From assembly GCF_017354945.1 (NCBI RefSeq), contig NZ_CP071503.1, positions 744,001-808,000 on the forward strand: DNA of 64,000 nucleotides, read 5' to 3'. The notes beneath the pieces were generated by a model, which saw only the letters and a list, made by a program, of their open reading frames with translations, was not told where the DNA came from and searched no databases. The stretch's first letter is position 1, and each line of letters starts with the position of its first letter. Both the position numbers and the translations under genes were made by a program. The DNA comes from Shewanella avicenniae. Lineage in GTDB: Bacteria; Pseudomonadota; Gammaproteobacteria; Enterobacterales; Shewanellaceae. Shown here piece after piece: positions 55,875 through 64,000 of the stretch.

Positions 55875-57557
55875 ATGAGCGCAGATAATTCTCATGAGCA
55901 AAAAGCGCTAGATCCGTACACAGCGTATGCCCTAAAACATGGTATTTCACGTCGTAAATTTCTCACCGGTGCTGCTGCCGCTACTGGCGCAATGGCGGCA
56001 TCGGGTTTGACTGCAGGTATGGCATCAGCGGCAGAAACTGCTGAATGTCAGCAAACCTATGCAACCAGTAGTGATGGTGGCGCCACCCTTAACTTTTTGC
56101 CTAAGCCAGCAGTGATTGCTGAAAAAGATATTGCGTCCACGCAAAGCTTTGACGTGGTGGTCGTTGGTGCCGGTGCTGCTGGTGTGCCAGCGGCATTGTC
56201 AGCGGTAGAAAATGGTGCCTCTGTGGCCTGTTTGCAAAAGCAAGCGATTGTGGTCTCCCAAGGTAACACAGGCTCTGGCGTGGATTTTGAAAACAGTGAC
56301 AAAGCTGCGGTAGAAGCCTTGGTCTCTAAAATCCTGCGTCAAAACGCGCACCGTCCAAACCCTGCACTGATCCGCAAATGGGCCTACAACTCAGGCGAAG
56401 CGTTGAAGTGGTTGATTGACCGCTCAAATAAGGCTGGCGCGCAAATTAAAGATTTGGGCACTAAACGCCAATTTCCATCGTTTGGCCTAACACCATACAA
56501 GTTGAACTTCATTACCACTGAATATGGTCCTAAGCCATATACCACAGGTGATGGCATGCGAGATTTGGCAAAAATTGCTGAAAAAGAAGGGGTTAAATTC
56601 TTCTTCAATATGCCTGCAAAACAACTTGTTCAAGATGCTGCAGGAAAGGTTATCGGCGTCATCGCTCAATCTCGTGATGGTAAATATCATCGTTACTTGG
56701 CCAAAAAAGGGGTGATTTTGGCGGCGGGTGATTATCAAAACAACGAAGCGATGTGTGACTACTTTGTGCCCGATGCGAAAAACTTTGTCCGTAAACAGCT
56801 GGAACGCACCGGTGATGGCTTTGCCATGGCGTACTGGGCAGGTGGTGTGATTGAGCCAATCGGCCACACCAAAATTCTGCATGACTTTGATGCGGGTCCT
56901 GCATCAATGTGCGATATGCCATTTCTATCTGTTAACCGTAAAGGTGAACGTTTCGTCGATGAAACCTACGAAATGTGCGTGATGGGTAACTATCTGCGTG
57001 ATGCAGAAAACGCCGGTCACTATTCACAAATTTTTGATGCTGATTACATGACCGCTGCCGCAAAATGGCCTGGCCATCTGGTACCGCCAGAAGGGTTGAA
57101 AAGCTATATGCCAGATGTGGAAGCGGATAAAAAAGGCGTTTTCCCTTCGCTGACAAACACTCATGTGGCCAACACCTTAGAAGAGCTGGCTGAAAAACTG
57201 CAATGCGATCCTAAGACCTTTGTGGCAAGCGTTAAACGTTATAACGAACAGTGTGAAAAAGGCCGTGATGACGACTTCGGTAAACCAGCCGACAAGCTGT
57301 TGCCAATTGTGAAACCTCCTTTCTACGGTATTCACCGTGAAATCCGTCTGACAGGGATCTGCTCTGGCATGGTGGTCGATACTAACTCTCAAGCACTGGA
57401 TGCTGACGGCAAGCCGATTGGTGGCCTGTTTATCATCGGCAACATGGCCGGTGGTTTCTATGGCGGTGCCGACTATCCAATGACAGTACTCGGTTTATCG
57501 CTTGGTCGCTGCTACACCTTCGGTTATTTGACTGGCCGCTACGTTGCCAAGCTGTAG
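55875..57557 (+). CDS. Tat-exported flavoprotein reductase, Cgr2/flavocytochrome-like
   Basis: Start at 55875 with AAGGAG upstream; the earlier GTG at 55800 lacks support. 560 residues. Tat signal SRRKFLTGAAAATGA (25-39); VVVGAGAAGVPAALSA (95-110) binds FAD. Homologous to the flavin domain of fumarate/urocanate reductases, but the catalytic residues differ. After RFVDE (359-363) the Arg402 position of Shewanella FccA is Met367, the His504 region reads LTGICSG (492-498), and the Arg544 position is in GGADYP (530-535). So it is not a fumarate reductase. Electrons would come from the tetraheme cytochrome encoded next. Substrate unknown. Confidence 0.8.
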   Translation: MSADNSHEQKALDPYTAYALKHGISRRKFLTGAAAATGAMAASGLTAGMASAAETAECQQTYATSSDGGATLNFLPKPAVIAEKDIASTQSFDVVVVGAGAAGVPAALSAVENGASVACLQKQAIVVSQGNTGSGVDFENSDKAAVEALVSKILRQNAHRPNPALIRKWAYNSGEALKWLIDRSNKAGAQIKDLGTKRQFPSFGLTPYKLNFITTEYGPKPYTTGDGMRDLAKIAEKEGVKFFFNMPAKQLVQDAAGKVIGVIAQSRDGKYHRYLAKKGVILAAGDYQNNEAMCDYFVPDAKNFVRKQLERTGDGFAMAYWAGGVIEPIGHTKILHDFDAGPASMCDMPFLSVNRKGERFVDETYEMCVMGNYLRDAENAGHYSQIFDADYMTAAAKWPGHLVPPEGLKSYMPDVEADKKGVFPSLTNTHVANTLEELAEKLQCDPKTFVASVKRYNEQCEKGRDDDFGKPADKLLPIVKPPFYGIHREIRLTGICSGMVVDTNSQALDADGKPIGGLFIIGNMAGGFYGGADYPMTVLGLSLGRCYTFGYLTGRYVAKL

Positions 57558-57619
57558 TGAGTGATTGCAGGCCCGCGCGTGGCGCGGGCGATGCCACCTG
57601 AGTTTAAGGAATGAATCAA

Positions 57620-57976
57620 ATGAAAAAATATCCATTATTTAATTTGTTACTGACCGCAGTGTTAACGGTATTTGTTGGCAGTGCGATGGCCAAAGGGCAA
57701 AACCTGTTGGATGAAACTCACTTCGACAAAGGCATTAAATGTGCCTCATGTCATGGTGATGCTCAACCTCGCCAAGCGGTTAATATGCTGACCTGTACCA
57801 AGTGCCATAATACTCAATCTTTGGCGAAGAAAACCAAAGACGTGAAACCTACCAATCCACATGAAAACCGTCACTTTGGTACCGAAACTGATTGCAGCAA
57901 CTGTCATCATATTCACCAAAAATCTGACAACTACTGTGCCGGTTGCCACGCGCGCTTTGATTTTAAAGTTCCTTAG
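57620..57976 (+). CDS. Small tetraheme cytochrome c, electron donor to the flavoprotein
   Basis: Start at 57620 (MKKYPLFN), with AAGGA 9 bases upstream; an ATG at 57611 is too close to it. 118 residues with a Sec signal peptide cleaved after AMA. Four heme motifs: CASCH, CTKCH, CSNCH and CAGCH, as in the heme domain of flavocytochrome c. Here it is a separate protein, so the Tat-exported flavin subunit and Sec-exported heme subunit meet in the periplasm. Same transcript as the flavoprotein, 62 bp apart. Confidence 0.9.
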   Translation: MKKYPLFNLLLTAVLTVFVGSAMAKGQNLLDETHFDKGIKCASCHGDAQPRQAVNMLTCTKCHNTQSLAKKTKDVKPTNPHENRHFGTETDCSNCHHIHQKSDNYCAGCHARFDFKVP

Positions 57977-58023
57977 TAGAGCCCCACTTGAAAAGCTTAT
58001 CCGCGGCTTTTCACCATCTACTC

Positions 58024-58059
58024 ACCTGAAGGCAGTCCCCTGTCTTCAGGTTTTTTTTT
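58024..58059 (+). terminator. Terminator of the flavoprotein/cytochrome operon
   Basis: ACCTGAAG paired with CTTCAGGT, loop 12, then nine Ts. It separates the operon from the regulator. The rest of 57977-58253 carries no gene. Confidence 0.8.
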
Positions 58060-58253
58060 GCTGTGAAAATCAAGCACTGTACAATTTTTGAGTAAGCGCC
58101 AAATCAGTTGAGCACACCCAGCTCTCCGCAGTTGATCTAACTCCGATTTTCACGCTATCGCCCGCTGCCATCGTAGTGAACTGTGAACTGCTTCCTCTGT
58201 CGTATTAGTTTGCTGTAGTAAGCTAAACCATCTGTTTTTAAAAGATTTATCTA

Positions 58254-59882
58254 ATGAATACCTCGCAGTTGGATCTCAGAGAGCTATTAGCATTCAAACC
58301 CCGTGGCGGCATGATTTCGTTTCTTGGGTTACGAGTGCAATTTACCGAATTGCAATCCCACGGCTTTTGTCGTTCTGAACTAATTGATTGTGTTGGTGAA
58401 GAAACCGCGCGCACCTTTCTGACCCGTGCTGGATTTGCCCGTGGCTGGCTAGTTGCGAAACAACTGCGAGAACATTTTCCTGACGTTTGGGCCGAAGCAT
58501 TGCAAGGCAATGTTGGCCCCCGTGTTGGCGCGATGTTGGGTTATGGCGAAATCATTAGTTCGGTACGGACCAGTGGGCTGGAAGGCAAACCGCTGGTGGA
58601 AAGCTATTTTGTTGGCACCTTTGAAGCGGAGGAGTCCTTGCGCTTACATGGTCTGTCTGACACTGAAGTATGTTGGGAAAAGGCCGGTTTAGCCAGTGGC
58701 TTTGTGTCCCACGTGCAGGGGCGTACCGTGTATTTCGCTGAAATTGAATGCCAGGCGCAAGGTCAAGCCTATTGCCATTTTATCGGTAACTTTGTTGACC
58801 AATGGGGCGAGGATGCACCGGCGGCGTTACGCTATTTTGGTGGCATTAGCGGCAGTGAAATTGACAGCACCTTAGTTAACAGCAACTCGGTTCTCCCCAA
58901 CTTGTTTCAACAAGTGGAGTTTCCATTTTCTGCCAGTAGTTTGAAGGCAGATCAGATGGTGTCATCCAGCAACCTTATGCACGAAGTTACCCTGCTGGCT
59001 GATCGCGTCAGTGCGGTCACCACCTCGGTGTTGATCACCGGTGAGAGCGGTGTTGGTAAAGAGGTGCTCGTGCGCCATATTCATGAGCAATCGGCGCGCA
59101 AAGATAAGCCATTTGTGGCGATTAACTGCGGCGCATTAACCGAAACCGTGATTGAAAGTGAACTGTTCGGCTATGTAAAAGGCGCATTTACTGGTGCCGA
59201 TCAAGACAAAGCTGGGCTTATCGAAAGTGCCCATGGCGGCACGCTGTTTCTCGATGAAGTCGGTGAGTTGCCATTAACAACCCAAGTGAAGTTACTGCGG
59301 GTGATTCAAGAAAACGAAGTGCGCCGGATTGGTGAAACCAAAACTCGCCAAGTGGATGTGCGCTTAATCTCGGCCACCAATGTGAATTTGGTCGATGCGG
59401 TCGCCAAAGGGGTATTTCGCCAAGATCTTTACTATCGCCTAAATGTGATTGAAATTGCCTTGCCACCGTTACGGAGTCGTACCGAGGATATTCTGCCTCT
59501 TTGCAGATATTATCTGAGTAAATTCAACGAATTGTTTAGTCGCGATATAGTGAGTTTGAGCCCTGATTGCGTTGATTTGCTGCTCAATTACAACTGGCCG
59601 GGTAATGTGCGTGAACTGGTCAATGCGATGGAGTATGCAGTGGTATTAGGTAAAGGCCCGCAGATTACACCGGCTGATTTGCCAAATAATATTCGAAATA
59701 GTATGGATAAAAGCCAGAGTTTGACCTGTCAGCAAAATACGCTAGAAGATGTGGAACGCGCACATATCATCAATGTGCTAGACAGCGTACATAACAATAA
59801 AACCTTTGCGGCCAAGCAGTTGGGAATTAGCCTGACTACCTTATATCGTAAGCTTAAACAGTATGATTTAGCTGAGGATTAA
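58254..59882 (+). CDS. Sigma-54 activator with XylR N-terminal/V4R aromatic-sensor domain
   Basis: 542 residues. XylR_N domain (about 8-115), V4R (about 120-180), AAA+ with Walker A GESGVGKE (263-270), GAFTGA (310-315) and Walker B GGTLFLDEVG, and a C-terminal Fis-type helix-turn-helix. Cys140, Glu163, Cys166 and Cys174 match the zinc site of MopR/DmpR in spacing. The phenol-contact positions are not kept: MopR His106 corresponds to Val91-Gly92 and Trp134 to Phe119. So it should sense a different, perhaps aromatic or unsaturated, ligand. Likely activator of the -24/-12 promoter at 55714. Confidence 0.85.
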   Translation: MNTSQLDLRELLAFKPRGGMISFLGLRVQFTELQSHGFCRSELIDCVGEETARTFLTRAGFARGWLVAKQLREHFPDVWAEALQGNVGPRVGAMLGYGEIISSVRTSGLEGKPLVESYFVGTFEAEESLRLHGLSDTEVCWEKAGLASGFVSHVQGRTVYFAEIECQAQGQAYCHFIGNFVDQWGEDAPAALRYFGGISGSEIDSTLVNSNSVLPNLFQQVEFPFSASSLKADQMVSSSNLMHEVTLLADRVSAVTTSVLITGESGVGKEVLVRHIHEQSARKDKPFVAINCGALTETVIESELFGYVKGAFTGADQDKAGLIESAHGGTLFLDEVGELPLTTQVKLLRVIQENEVRRIGETKTRQVDVRLISATNVNLVDAVAKGVFRQDLYYRLNVIEIALPPLRSRTEDILPLCRYYLSKFNELFSRDIVSLSPDCVDLLLNYNWPGNVRELVNAMEYAVVLGKGPQITPADLPNNIRNSMDKSQSLTCQQNTLEDVERAHIINVLDSVHNNKTFAAKQLGISLTTLYRKLKQYDLAED

Positions 59883-59920
59883 CCTTGGCACTTCATTGTG
59901 CGCAATAGGGCTGCCGTTGG

Positions 59921-60112
59921 TTAGGCCACTTCGTAGTAGTTTGGCTCTAGTGCTAACTGCTGCTCAATAATCAGCGCCGCCATTTTGGTGCATTTGCCGC
60001 ATTGGTCGCCCACGCCCAAGCGCTTTTTTACATCCTTTAAGCTGGTATCTCCTTGACTCACGGCCTGTTTAATTTGGGTGTCAGTAATGGCATGACACAG
60101 GCACACGTACAT
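59921..60112 (-). CDS. bfd: Bacterioferritin-associated ferredoxin
   Basis: 63 residues. CLCHAITD and the later CGKC give the C-x-C...C-x2-C 2Fe-2S pattern of Bfd, which reduces bacterioferritin to release iron. A Fur-like box lies upstream, fitting induction by low iron. No bfr gene is adjacent. Confidence 0.9.
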   Translation of the reverse strand: MYVCLCHAITDTQIKQAVSQGDTSLKDVKKRLGVGDQCGKCTKMAALIIEQQLALEPNYYEVA

Positions 60113-60164
60113 GGTGATATCTCCGCAATGAAATCGAAATTTTCGTTGTGGATGTGATTATAAG

Positions 60165-60183
60165 TGAAAACCATTCTCATTCA
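60165..60183 (-). promoter_or_regulatory. Fur box upstream of bfd
   Basis: On the minus strand the core TGAGAATGGTTTTCA matches the 15-bp Fur consensus TGATAATGATTATCA at 12 positions. It lies about 53-70 bp before the start. Confidence 0.65.
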
Positions 60184-60265
60184 CAATGCTGTTTTGCGGA
60201 TTTTTTGCACTTTGTCACGTCTAAGACTGCACCATTTTTATCATTGAAATGATTTCAATTAACAA

Positions 60266-61192
60266 TCAATAGCCTGCACTGATATCAACCAGATTCATTA
60301 ACGGTTGTTGCTGGCAAAAACGCTGATAATTGTCGGCAAAAATCTGTACCACTTGCTCAGGAAAGCTCGGCGCTGCGATGTGCGGAGTGATAATCGCGTT
60401 GGCTTGTTGCCAAATCTTGTGGCTGCTGTGTAACGGTTCTTGCTCAAAGACATCGAGCACGGCGGTTAAATCTGCGCGCTGTTGTAGCAATTGCGTCAGT
60501 TCATCGAGGATGATTGCCGAGCCACGGCCCACATTAAACAAAGTCGCATTCTGCGGTAACTTGCTGAGCAGTTCGCCATTCAAAAGATGGACTGTCTGTG
60601 GCGTGTGCGGTAAGGCATTCACCAATACATCTGCGCAACTAATGATGCTCGCGAACTGCGATATCTCATACACCCGCTCAAACCCTGCGGTTGCGCGGCC
60701 GCGGCGACTGACTCCTAGCGCCTTCATGCCAAAATGATGAGCCGTTTGTGCCAGATGGCTGCCAATTGAACCCGTGCCCAACACCACTAAGGTTTTGCCC
60801 TGTAAAGTGCGGTATTCACCTTCTTGCCAAAGCTGTTGCCGTTGTTGCGCCGCATAGAGCCCTTGTTGACGATAGATGTTGAGCAGATAACCAAACACAT
60901 ATTCGCTCATCAATGGGCCAAAAACGCCCTTGATATTGGTGAGTTGGCAACTGAGTGGACGCTTAAGTTGCATCAATTTATCCACCCCAGCAAAGGTGCT
61001 TTGCAGCCATTGCAGTGAATGGCCAACAGAAATGAGTGGCGCCGCTAAACCGGGCTCTGCCAACCAGATATCGGTACTGCTGATCTGCGCTGGTTGTTCG
61101 TCAACAATGGTGAGATTGGGTAAGGCTAGGTCGCTTAATAGCTGGTGGTAAATCTCGTTTTCACGGGTCAGCAACAACAGCTTGTGCGACAT
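60266..61192 (-). CDS. D-2-hydroxyacid dehydrogenase (glyoxylate/hydroxypyruvate reductase-like)
   Basis: I start at 61192 (MSHKLLLLTRENEI), with AAGGGGAA upstream. 308 residues. LVVLGTGSIGSHLAQTAHHFG is the NAD(P)-binding loop in part; FNVGRGSAIILDEL, LDVFEQEPLH and ITPHIAAPS provide Arg, Glu and His of the active site. The short form without an ACT domain resembles GhrA. Substrate not certain. Confidence 0.88.
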   Translation of the reverse strand: MSHKLLLLTRENEIYHQLLSDLALPNLTIVDEQPAQISSTDIWLAEPGLAAPLISVGHSLQWLQSTFAGVDKLMQLKRPLSCQLTNIKGVFGPLMSEYVFGYLLNIYRQQGLYAAQQRQQLWQEGEYRTLQGKTLVVLGTGSIGSHLAQTAHHFGMKALGVSRRGRATAGFERVYEISQFASIISCADVLVNALPHTPQTVHLLNGELLSKLPQNATLFNVGRGSAIILDELTQLLQQRADLTAVLDVFEQEPLHSSHKIWQQANAIITPHIAAPSFPEQVVQIFADNYQRFCQQQPLMNLVDISAGY

Positions 61193-61243
61193 GGTGTTCC
61201 CCTTTATGCTGTCGAGCAATTTACGACTCAACAGTGATTATTC

Positions 61244-61576
61244 ATGGACTTAGTGGTTTCTTTTCTAACGCGAACCGGTGCGATGTTACATCCTTGGATG
61301 AATGAAATCGCTACCGCGATGGTGTCTTGTATCATTGTGGTGTTTGGTGCGGATTGCAACCGTTGGCTACGCATGCAACTTGGTGCTCGGTCATTTATTC
61401 TCCGCACTTTGATTTTTATTGTGGTGAACGCCTTTGGCTTTGGGCTGTTGATTGTCACACTGAGCCCTTGGCTGGCAGGACAGCTGCGCCATATGCCGTC
61501 CATGTGGATGTTACTGCTGGTGTGTGTGGTGTTTTTCTTGCTCGGCTCTTGGGCGCAGCGTAATCGTCAAAGCTAA
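61244..61576 (+). CDS. DUF3392-like membrane protein
   Basis: 110 residues, three helices (ATAMVSCIIVVFGAD, LRTLIFIVVNAFGFGLLIV, WMLLLVCVVFFLLGSWA). The pattern FGADCNRWLRM and LGARSFILRTLIFI is recalled from DUF3392. Function unknown. Divergent from the hydroxyacid dehydrogenase. Confidence 0.75.
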   Translation: MDLVVSFLTRTGAMLHPWMNEIATAMVSCIIVVFGADCNRWLRMQLGARSFILRTLIFIVVNAFGFGLLIVTLSPWLAGQLRHMPSMWMLLLVCVVFFLLGSWAQRNRQS

Positions 61577-61614
61577 AGGCTAGTTAACGCTAGTGGTTAA
61601 GTACCATTAAAGGT

Positions 61615-62337
61615 TTAGTCAAACCAGTGCGCGTCGATTTGGTCGCTGGGTTGTTCCAGTGCATGAAACGCGCGATCGGGAAAGTTGGTAAAGATACCGT
61701 CGACGCCAAGTTGCTGTAGTGCATAAATATCATCTATAAAATCAACGGTATACACATAGGTTTTTAGCTGATACTGCTTGGCAATGTGCAACATCTCGTG
61801 GCTGATAAAACTGATGTCGAGATGCAAGGCCTGTGGTTTGATGGCGGCAATGTCTTGTTCAATGCTCAGGGGAATGCCGCTGTAGAGAATACCAATGGCG
61901 GCATCAGGGAGTAACTGCCGCAATTGCTCCAGATAACGGTGATTAAACGATGAGATCAGCAGTTGTTCTGCGCTAAAGCCAAACTTACTGATAAACCAAG
62001 GGTATTGTTCAAGCAGCGGCGCGAGCGTGTGAACTCCTTTGAGTTCAATGTTGATCATGGCGCGGCCAGCGACCAGTTCCATGACCTGCCACAGCGTCGG
62101 AATCGCTTCACCGGCCACTGTATAGTGACTAAGTTCATCGCGGCTGTGACGATCGATGACCCCAAGGCCACTACTTTTAAACTCTAAGCGGCGGTCATGG
62201 AATACGTATAACTCACCTTCCACGCAATGCACGTCTAACTCAATCGCCTTTGCGCCTAACGTGAGCGCATAATCGATAGCACTCAGCGTATTTTCGGGGC
62301 GATGACCACTTGCGCCGCGGTGTGCAATAACCAGCAT
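61615..62337 (-). CDS. Glycerophosphodiester phosphodiesterase (cytoplasmic type)
   Basis: 240 residues, no signal peptide. IAHRGASGHRPENTLSA and AIELDVHCVEGELYVFHDRRL contain the catalytic His and metal-binding residues of GDPD. It hydrolyses deacylated phospholipids to glycerol 3-phosphate and an alcohol. UgpQ-like rather than GlpQ, since it is cytoplasmic. Single gene. Confidence 0.9.
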   Translation of the reverse strand: MLVIAHRGASGHRPENTLSAIDYALTLGAKAIELDVHCVEGELYVFHDRRLEFKSSGLGVIDRHSRDELSHYTVAGEAIPTLWQVMELVAGRAMINIELKGVHTLAPLLEQYPWFISKFGFSAEQLLISSFNHRYLEQLRQLLPDAAIGILYSGIPLSIEQDIAAIKPQALHLDISFISHEMLHIAKQYQLKTYVYTVDFIDDIYALQQLGVDGIFTNFPDRAFHALEQPSDQIDAHWFD

Positions 62338-62482
62338 TTAAACATCCTTTAGGTGATGGAAAACATGACCTTTAGCTAATCGCTGGCACGATACAACATT
62401 GCCATGGCAATAACTATAGATGAGCGCTGACTTTCTAGTGAACTGCGCTTGTGGTGTGGTAAAGATGAGCTTAGGTAGGTAA

Positions 62483-62509
62483 CAAAAACGCCGTGCAGCG
62501 CACGGCGTT
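62483..62509 (-). terminator. Terminator of psd
   Basis: AACGCCGTGC-agc-GCACGGCGTT with T-run on the minus-strand side. Confidence 0.85.
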
Positions 62510-62526
62510 AAACGATTGAACGATGA

Positions 62527-63420
62527 TTACGCTTTCTTGGCAAAAGCTTGACCCATGCGGGTGGTCGCACCGGGAACCACTTCAGCAACAAAGCTCTCCA
62601 GCGCCCCTTTTTCAAACAGCATCACCACTGTGCTGCCGAGTTTAAAGCGACCCATCTCTGCGCCTTTCTCTAGCGTGATGGCGTTTTCAGCTTCGGTGTC
62701 ATAATCCCACACGAAGACTTTTTTGCCGGTAGGTGGCGTCACTGTGCCAGCCCAAACCGTCTCGATGCTGGCGACAATCGTCGCGCCGACTAACACCATG
62801 GCCATAGGGCCAATTTCGGTTTCAAAAATCGCCACTACGCGCTCGTTGCGGGCAAATAAGCCAGGAACGTGCTGCGCGGTTAACGGGTTAACCGAGAACA
62901 GTTCGCCCGGCACATAAATCATTTTCGACAGGGTGCCCGCCACTGGCATATGGATGCGGTGGTAATCGCTCGGTGCCAGATAGATAGTGGCAAAGTCACC
63001 GTCTTCAAAACGGGCGGCCACGTCAGCTTTATCACCCAATAGCGCCAACGCTGAATAATCATGACCTTTCGCTTGAATAATGCGCCCTTGTTCAATGGGA
63101 CCACGTTGGCTCACTGTGCCATCGACCGGATGGACGATATAACCTGCATCATCAAATAACGGACGGGCTCCATCCTTCAATGCGCGGGTGAAAAAAGCGT
63201 TAAAGGTCTTGTAAGCTTCCGGCTGTGGCTCAATCGCTTCGGCCATCTGCACCTTGTACTGGGCGATAAATTTTTTAATAAACCACGTGGTAACACCGCC
63301 TAACTCAGCCGCAGCGAGTTTACCTACTAAACGCGACACCAAATGCTTAGGTAGCAGATATTGCAGTGTGATTTTTAGCTTATCCAATGGTTTCAAGTCC
63401 TTGTTATTGTTAGATATCAT
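62527..63420 (-). CDS. psd: Phosphatidylserine decarboxylase proenzyme
   Basis: I start at 63420 ([20 protein letters not shown]), overlapping the rsgA stop by 11 bases; the longer frame is not needed. 297 residues. The self-cleavage motif LGST ([10 protein letters not shown]), whose Ser becomes the pyruvoyl group, lies near residue 265. [15 protein letters not shown] and [11 protein letters not shown] match Psd. Makes phosphatidylethanolamine in the inner membrane. Operon rsgA-psd as in many gammaproteobacteria. Confidence 0.95.
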   Translation of the reverse strand: MISNNNKDLKPLDKLKITLQYLLPKHLVSRLVGKLAAAELGGVTTWFIKKFIAQYKVQMAEAIEPQPEAYKTFNAFFTRALKDGARPLFDDAGYIVHPVDGTVSQRGPIEQGRIIQAKGHDYSALALLGDKADVAARFEDGDFATIYLAPSDYHRIHMPVAGTLSKMIYVPGELFSVNPLTAQHVPGLFARNERVVAIFETEIGPMAMVLVGATIVASIETVWAGTVTPPTGKKVFVWDYDTEAENAITLEKGAEMGRFKLGSTVVMLFEKGALESFVAEVVPGATTRMGQAFAKKA

Positions 63421-64000
63421 CAATACCAGCGCGGAAATAACGTGCGTGACGTTGTTCGCCCAAGCTGGCAATAATTCGATGGTAGTTGTTAAACCTGTCT
63501 TCGGCGATTTTACCTGCTTCGACGGCGGAGCGCAGCTCACAGCCAGGATCATCTAAGTGCTTGCAATCGCGGAATTTACAGCCGCCCAGATAGTCTCTAA
63601 ATTCAATAAAGCACCATCCTACACGGTCTGCCGGCAGATGCCACAGCGCAAATTCACGAACGCCGGGAGAATCAATCAATTTACCGCCATCAGCAAAATG
63701 CAGCAGCTTAGAGGTGGTGGTGGTGTGTTGACCTAACCCTGAGTTATCCGACACTGCACCAGTTTGTAATTCGGCTTCAGGCATCAATGCATTGATCAGC
63801 GAGGATTTGCCTACGCCGGATTGCCCAGCAAAAATGCTGGTTTTGTGGGCCAGTGTATTACGCAGTTCATCTAAACCATTGGCGGTTTTACTACTCACAC
63901 ACAGCACTTGATAACCGATGTCGCGATAACGCTGCAGCGCTGTTTCAATCTCTTCGCTGTTGCTGTCATCCAACAAATCGATTTTATTGAGCACTATGAT
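63410..64000 (-). CDS. rsgA: Ribosome small-subunit GTPase RsgA, C-terminal part (5' end outside window)
   Basis: The frame continues beyond base 64000. Circularly permuted GTPase motifs: NKID (G4), [12 protein letters not shown] (G1), DSPGVREF (G3), then the zinc knuckle [16 protein letters not shown]. It helps late 30S maturation. The gene overlaps psd, suggesting one transcript. Confidence 0.93.
   Translation of the reverse strand: MIVLNKIDLLDDSNSEEIETALQRYRDIGYQVLCVSSKTANGLDELRNTLAHKTSIFAGQSGVGKSSLINALMPEAELQTGAVSDNSGLGQHTTTTSKLLHFADGGKLIDSPGVREFALWHLPADRVGWCFIEFRDYLGGCKFRDCKHLDDPGCELRSAVEAGKIAEDRFNNYHRIIASLGEQRHARYFRAGIDDI

Noticed and set aside
55875..57557. Annotation as fumarate reductase
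   Set aside because: Key residues of FccA (Arg402, His504, Arg544) are not present at the aligned positions.

Overview
The window looks like the chromosome of a Shewanella-type gammaproteobacterium. The signs are a complete Na+-translocating NADH:quinone reductase operon (nqrABCDEF), a short periplasmic nitrate reductase operon (napDAB), a Tat-exported flavoprotein with a tetraheme cytochrome c, several chemoreceptors, and the enterobacterial-like order tolC / nudF-yqiB-cpdA-yqiA-parE..parC. All identifications come from reading motifs and from memory of the families; no database search was made.

Layout. 1-553: C-terminus of an M20 metallopeptidase. 554-3250: an island without housekeeping genes. 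It holds a run of ten short hairpins (558-765), a 51-bp direct repeat pair, and an AT-rich gene for a HEPN-motif protein (1468-2841) lying between two inverted copies of a 134-bp imperfect palindrome. 3250-12000: ppa, fbp, an S9 peptidase, a CPA2 antiporter, a universal stress protein, a LysR regulator, a 46-aa protein, a PhnA/YjdM-like protein and a methyltransferase. 12160-15417: napDAB on the minus strand. 15976-21807: nqrABCDEF on the plus strand. 22-28 kb: a metallophosphoesterase, a chemoreceptor fused to PilZ, a soluble CZB chemoreceptor and a POT-like transporter. 28.5-45.8 kb: rlhA, a HupE/UreJ-like membrane protein, an FNT channel, csdA/csdE, tas, GNAT proteins, yjjX, a degenerate GGDEF protein, dusA, a PspC-domain cluster, an enoyl-CoA hydratase-family protein, a DUF2333-like protein and an outer-membrane barrel. 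45.8-55.4 kb: tolC, nudF, yqiB, cpdA, yqiA, parE, a sorbosone-dehydrogenase-like protein and parC. 55.4-60 kb: flavoprotein, tetraheme cytochrome and a sigma-54 XylR/V4R regulator. 60-64 kb: bfd, a hydroxyacid dehydrogenase, a DUF3392-like protein, a GDPD, psd and partial rsgA.

Two places stand out. At 55.6-59.9 kb a -24/-12 promoter precedes a Tat flavoprotein that lacks the carboxylate-binding residues of fumarate reductase. It is followed by its likely heme partner and a sigma-54 activator with an aromatic-sensor domain. I read this as an inducible respiratory reductase for an unknown, possibly aromatic, acceptor. At 0.55-3.2 kb, a probable HEPN RNase (possible phage defence) sits between structured inverted repeats whose arms show compensatory base changes, beside a concatenated mini-hairpin array.

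Respiratory logic: Nqr supplies quinol. Nap has no napC, napGH or napF here, so its electrons should come through a quinol dehydrogenase encoded elsewhere (CymA in Shewanella). The flavoprotein/cytochrome pair probably draws from the same periplasmic pool.
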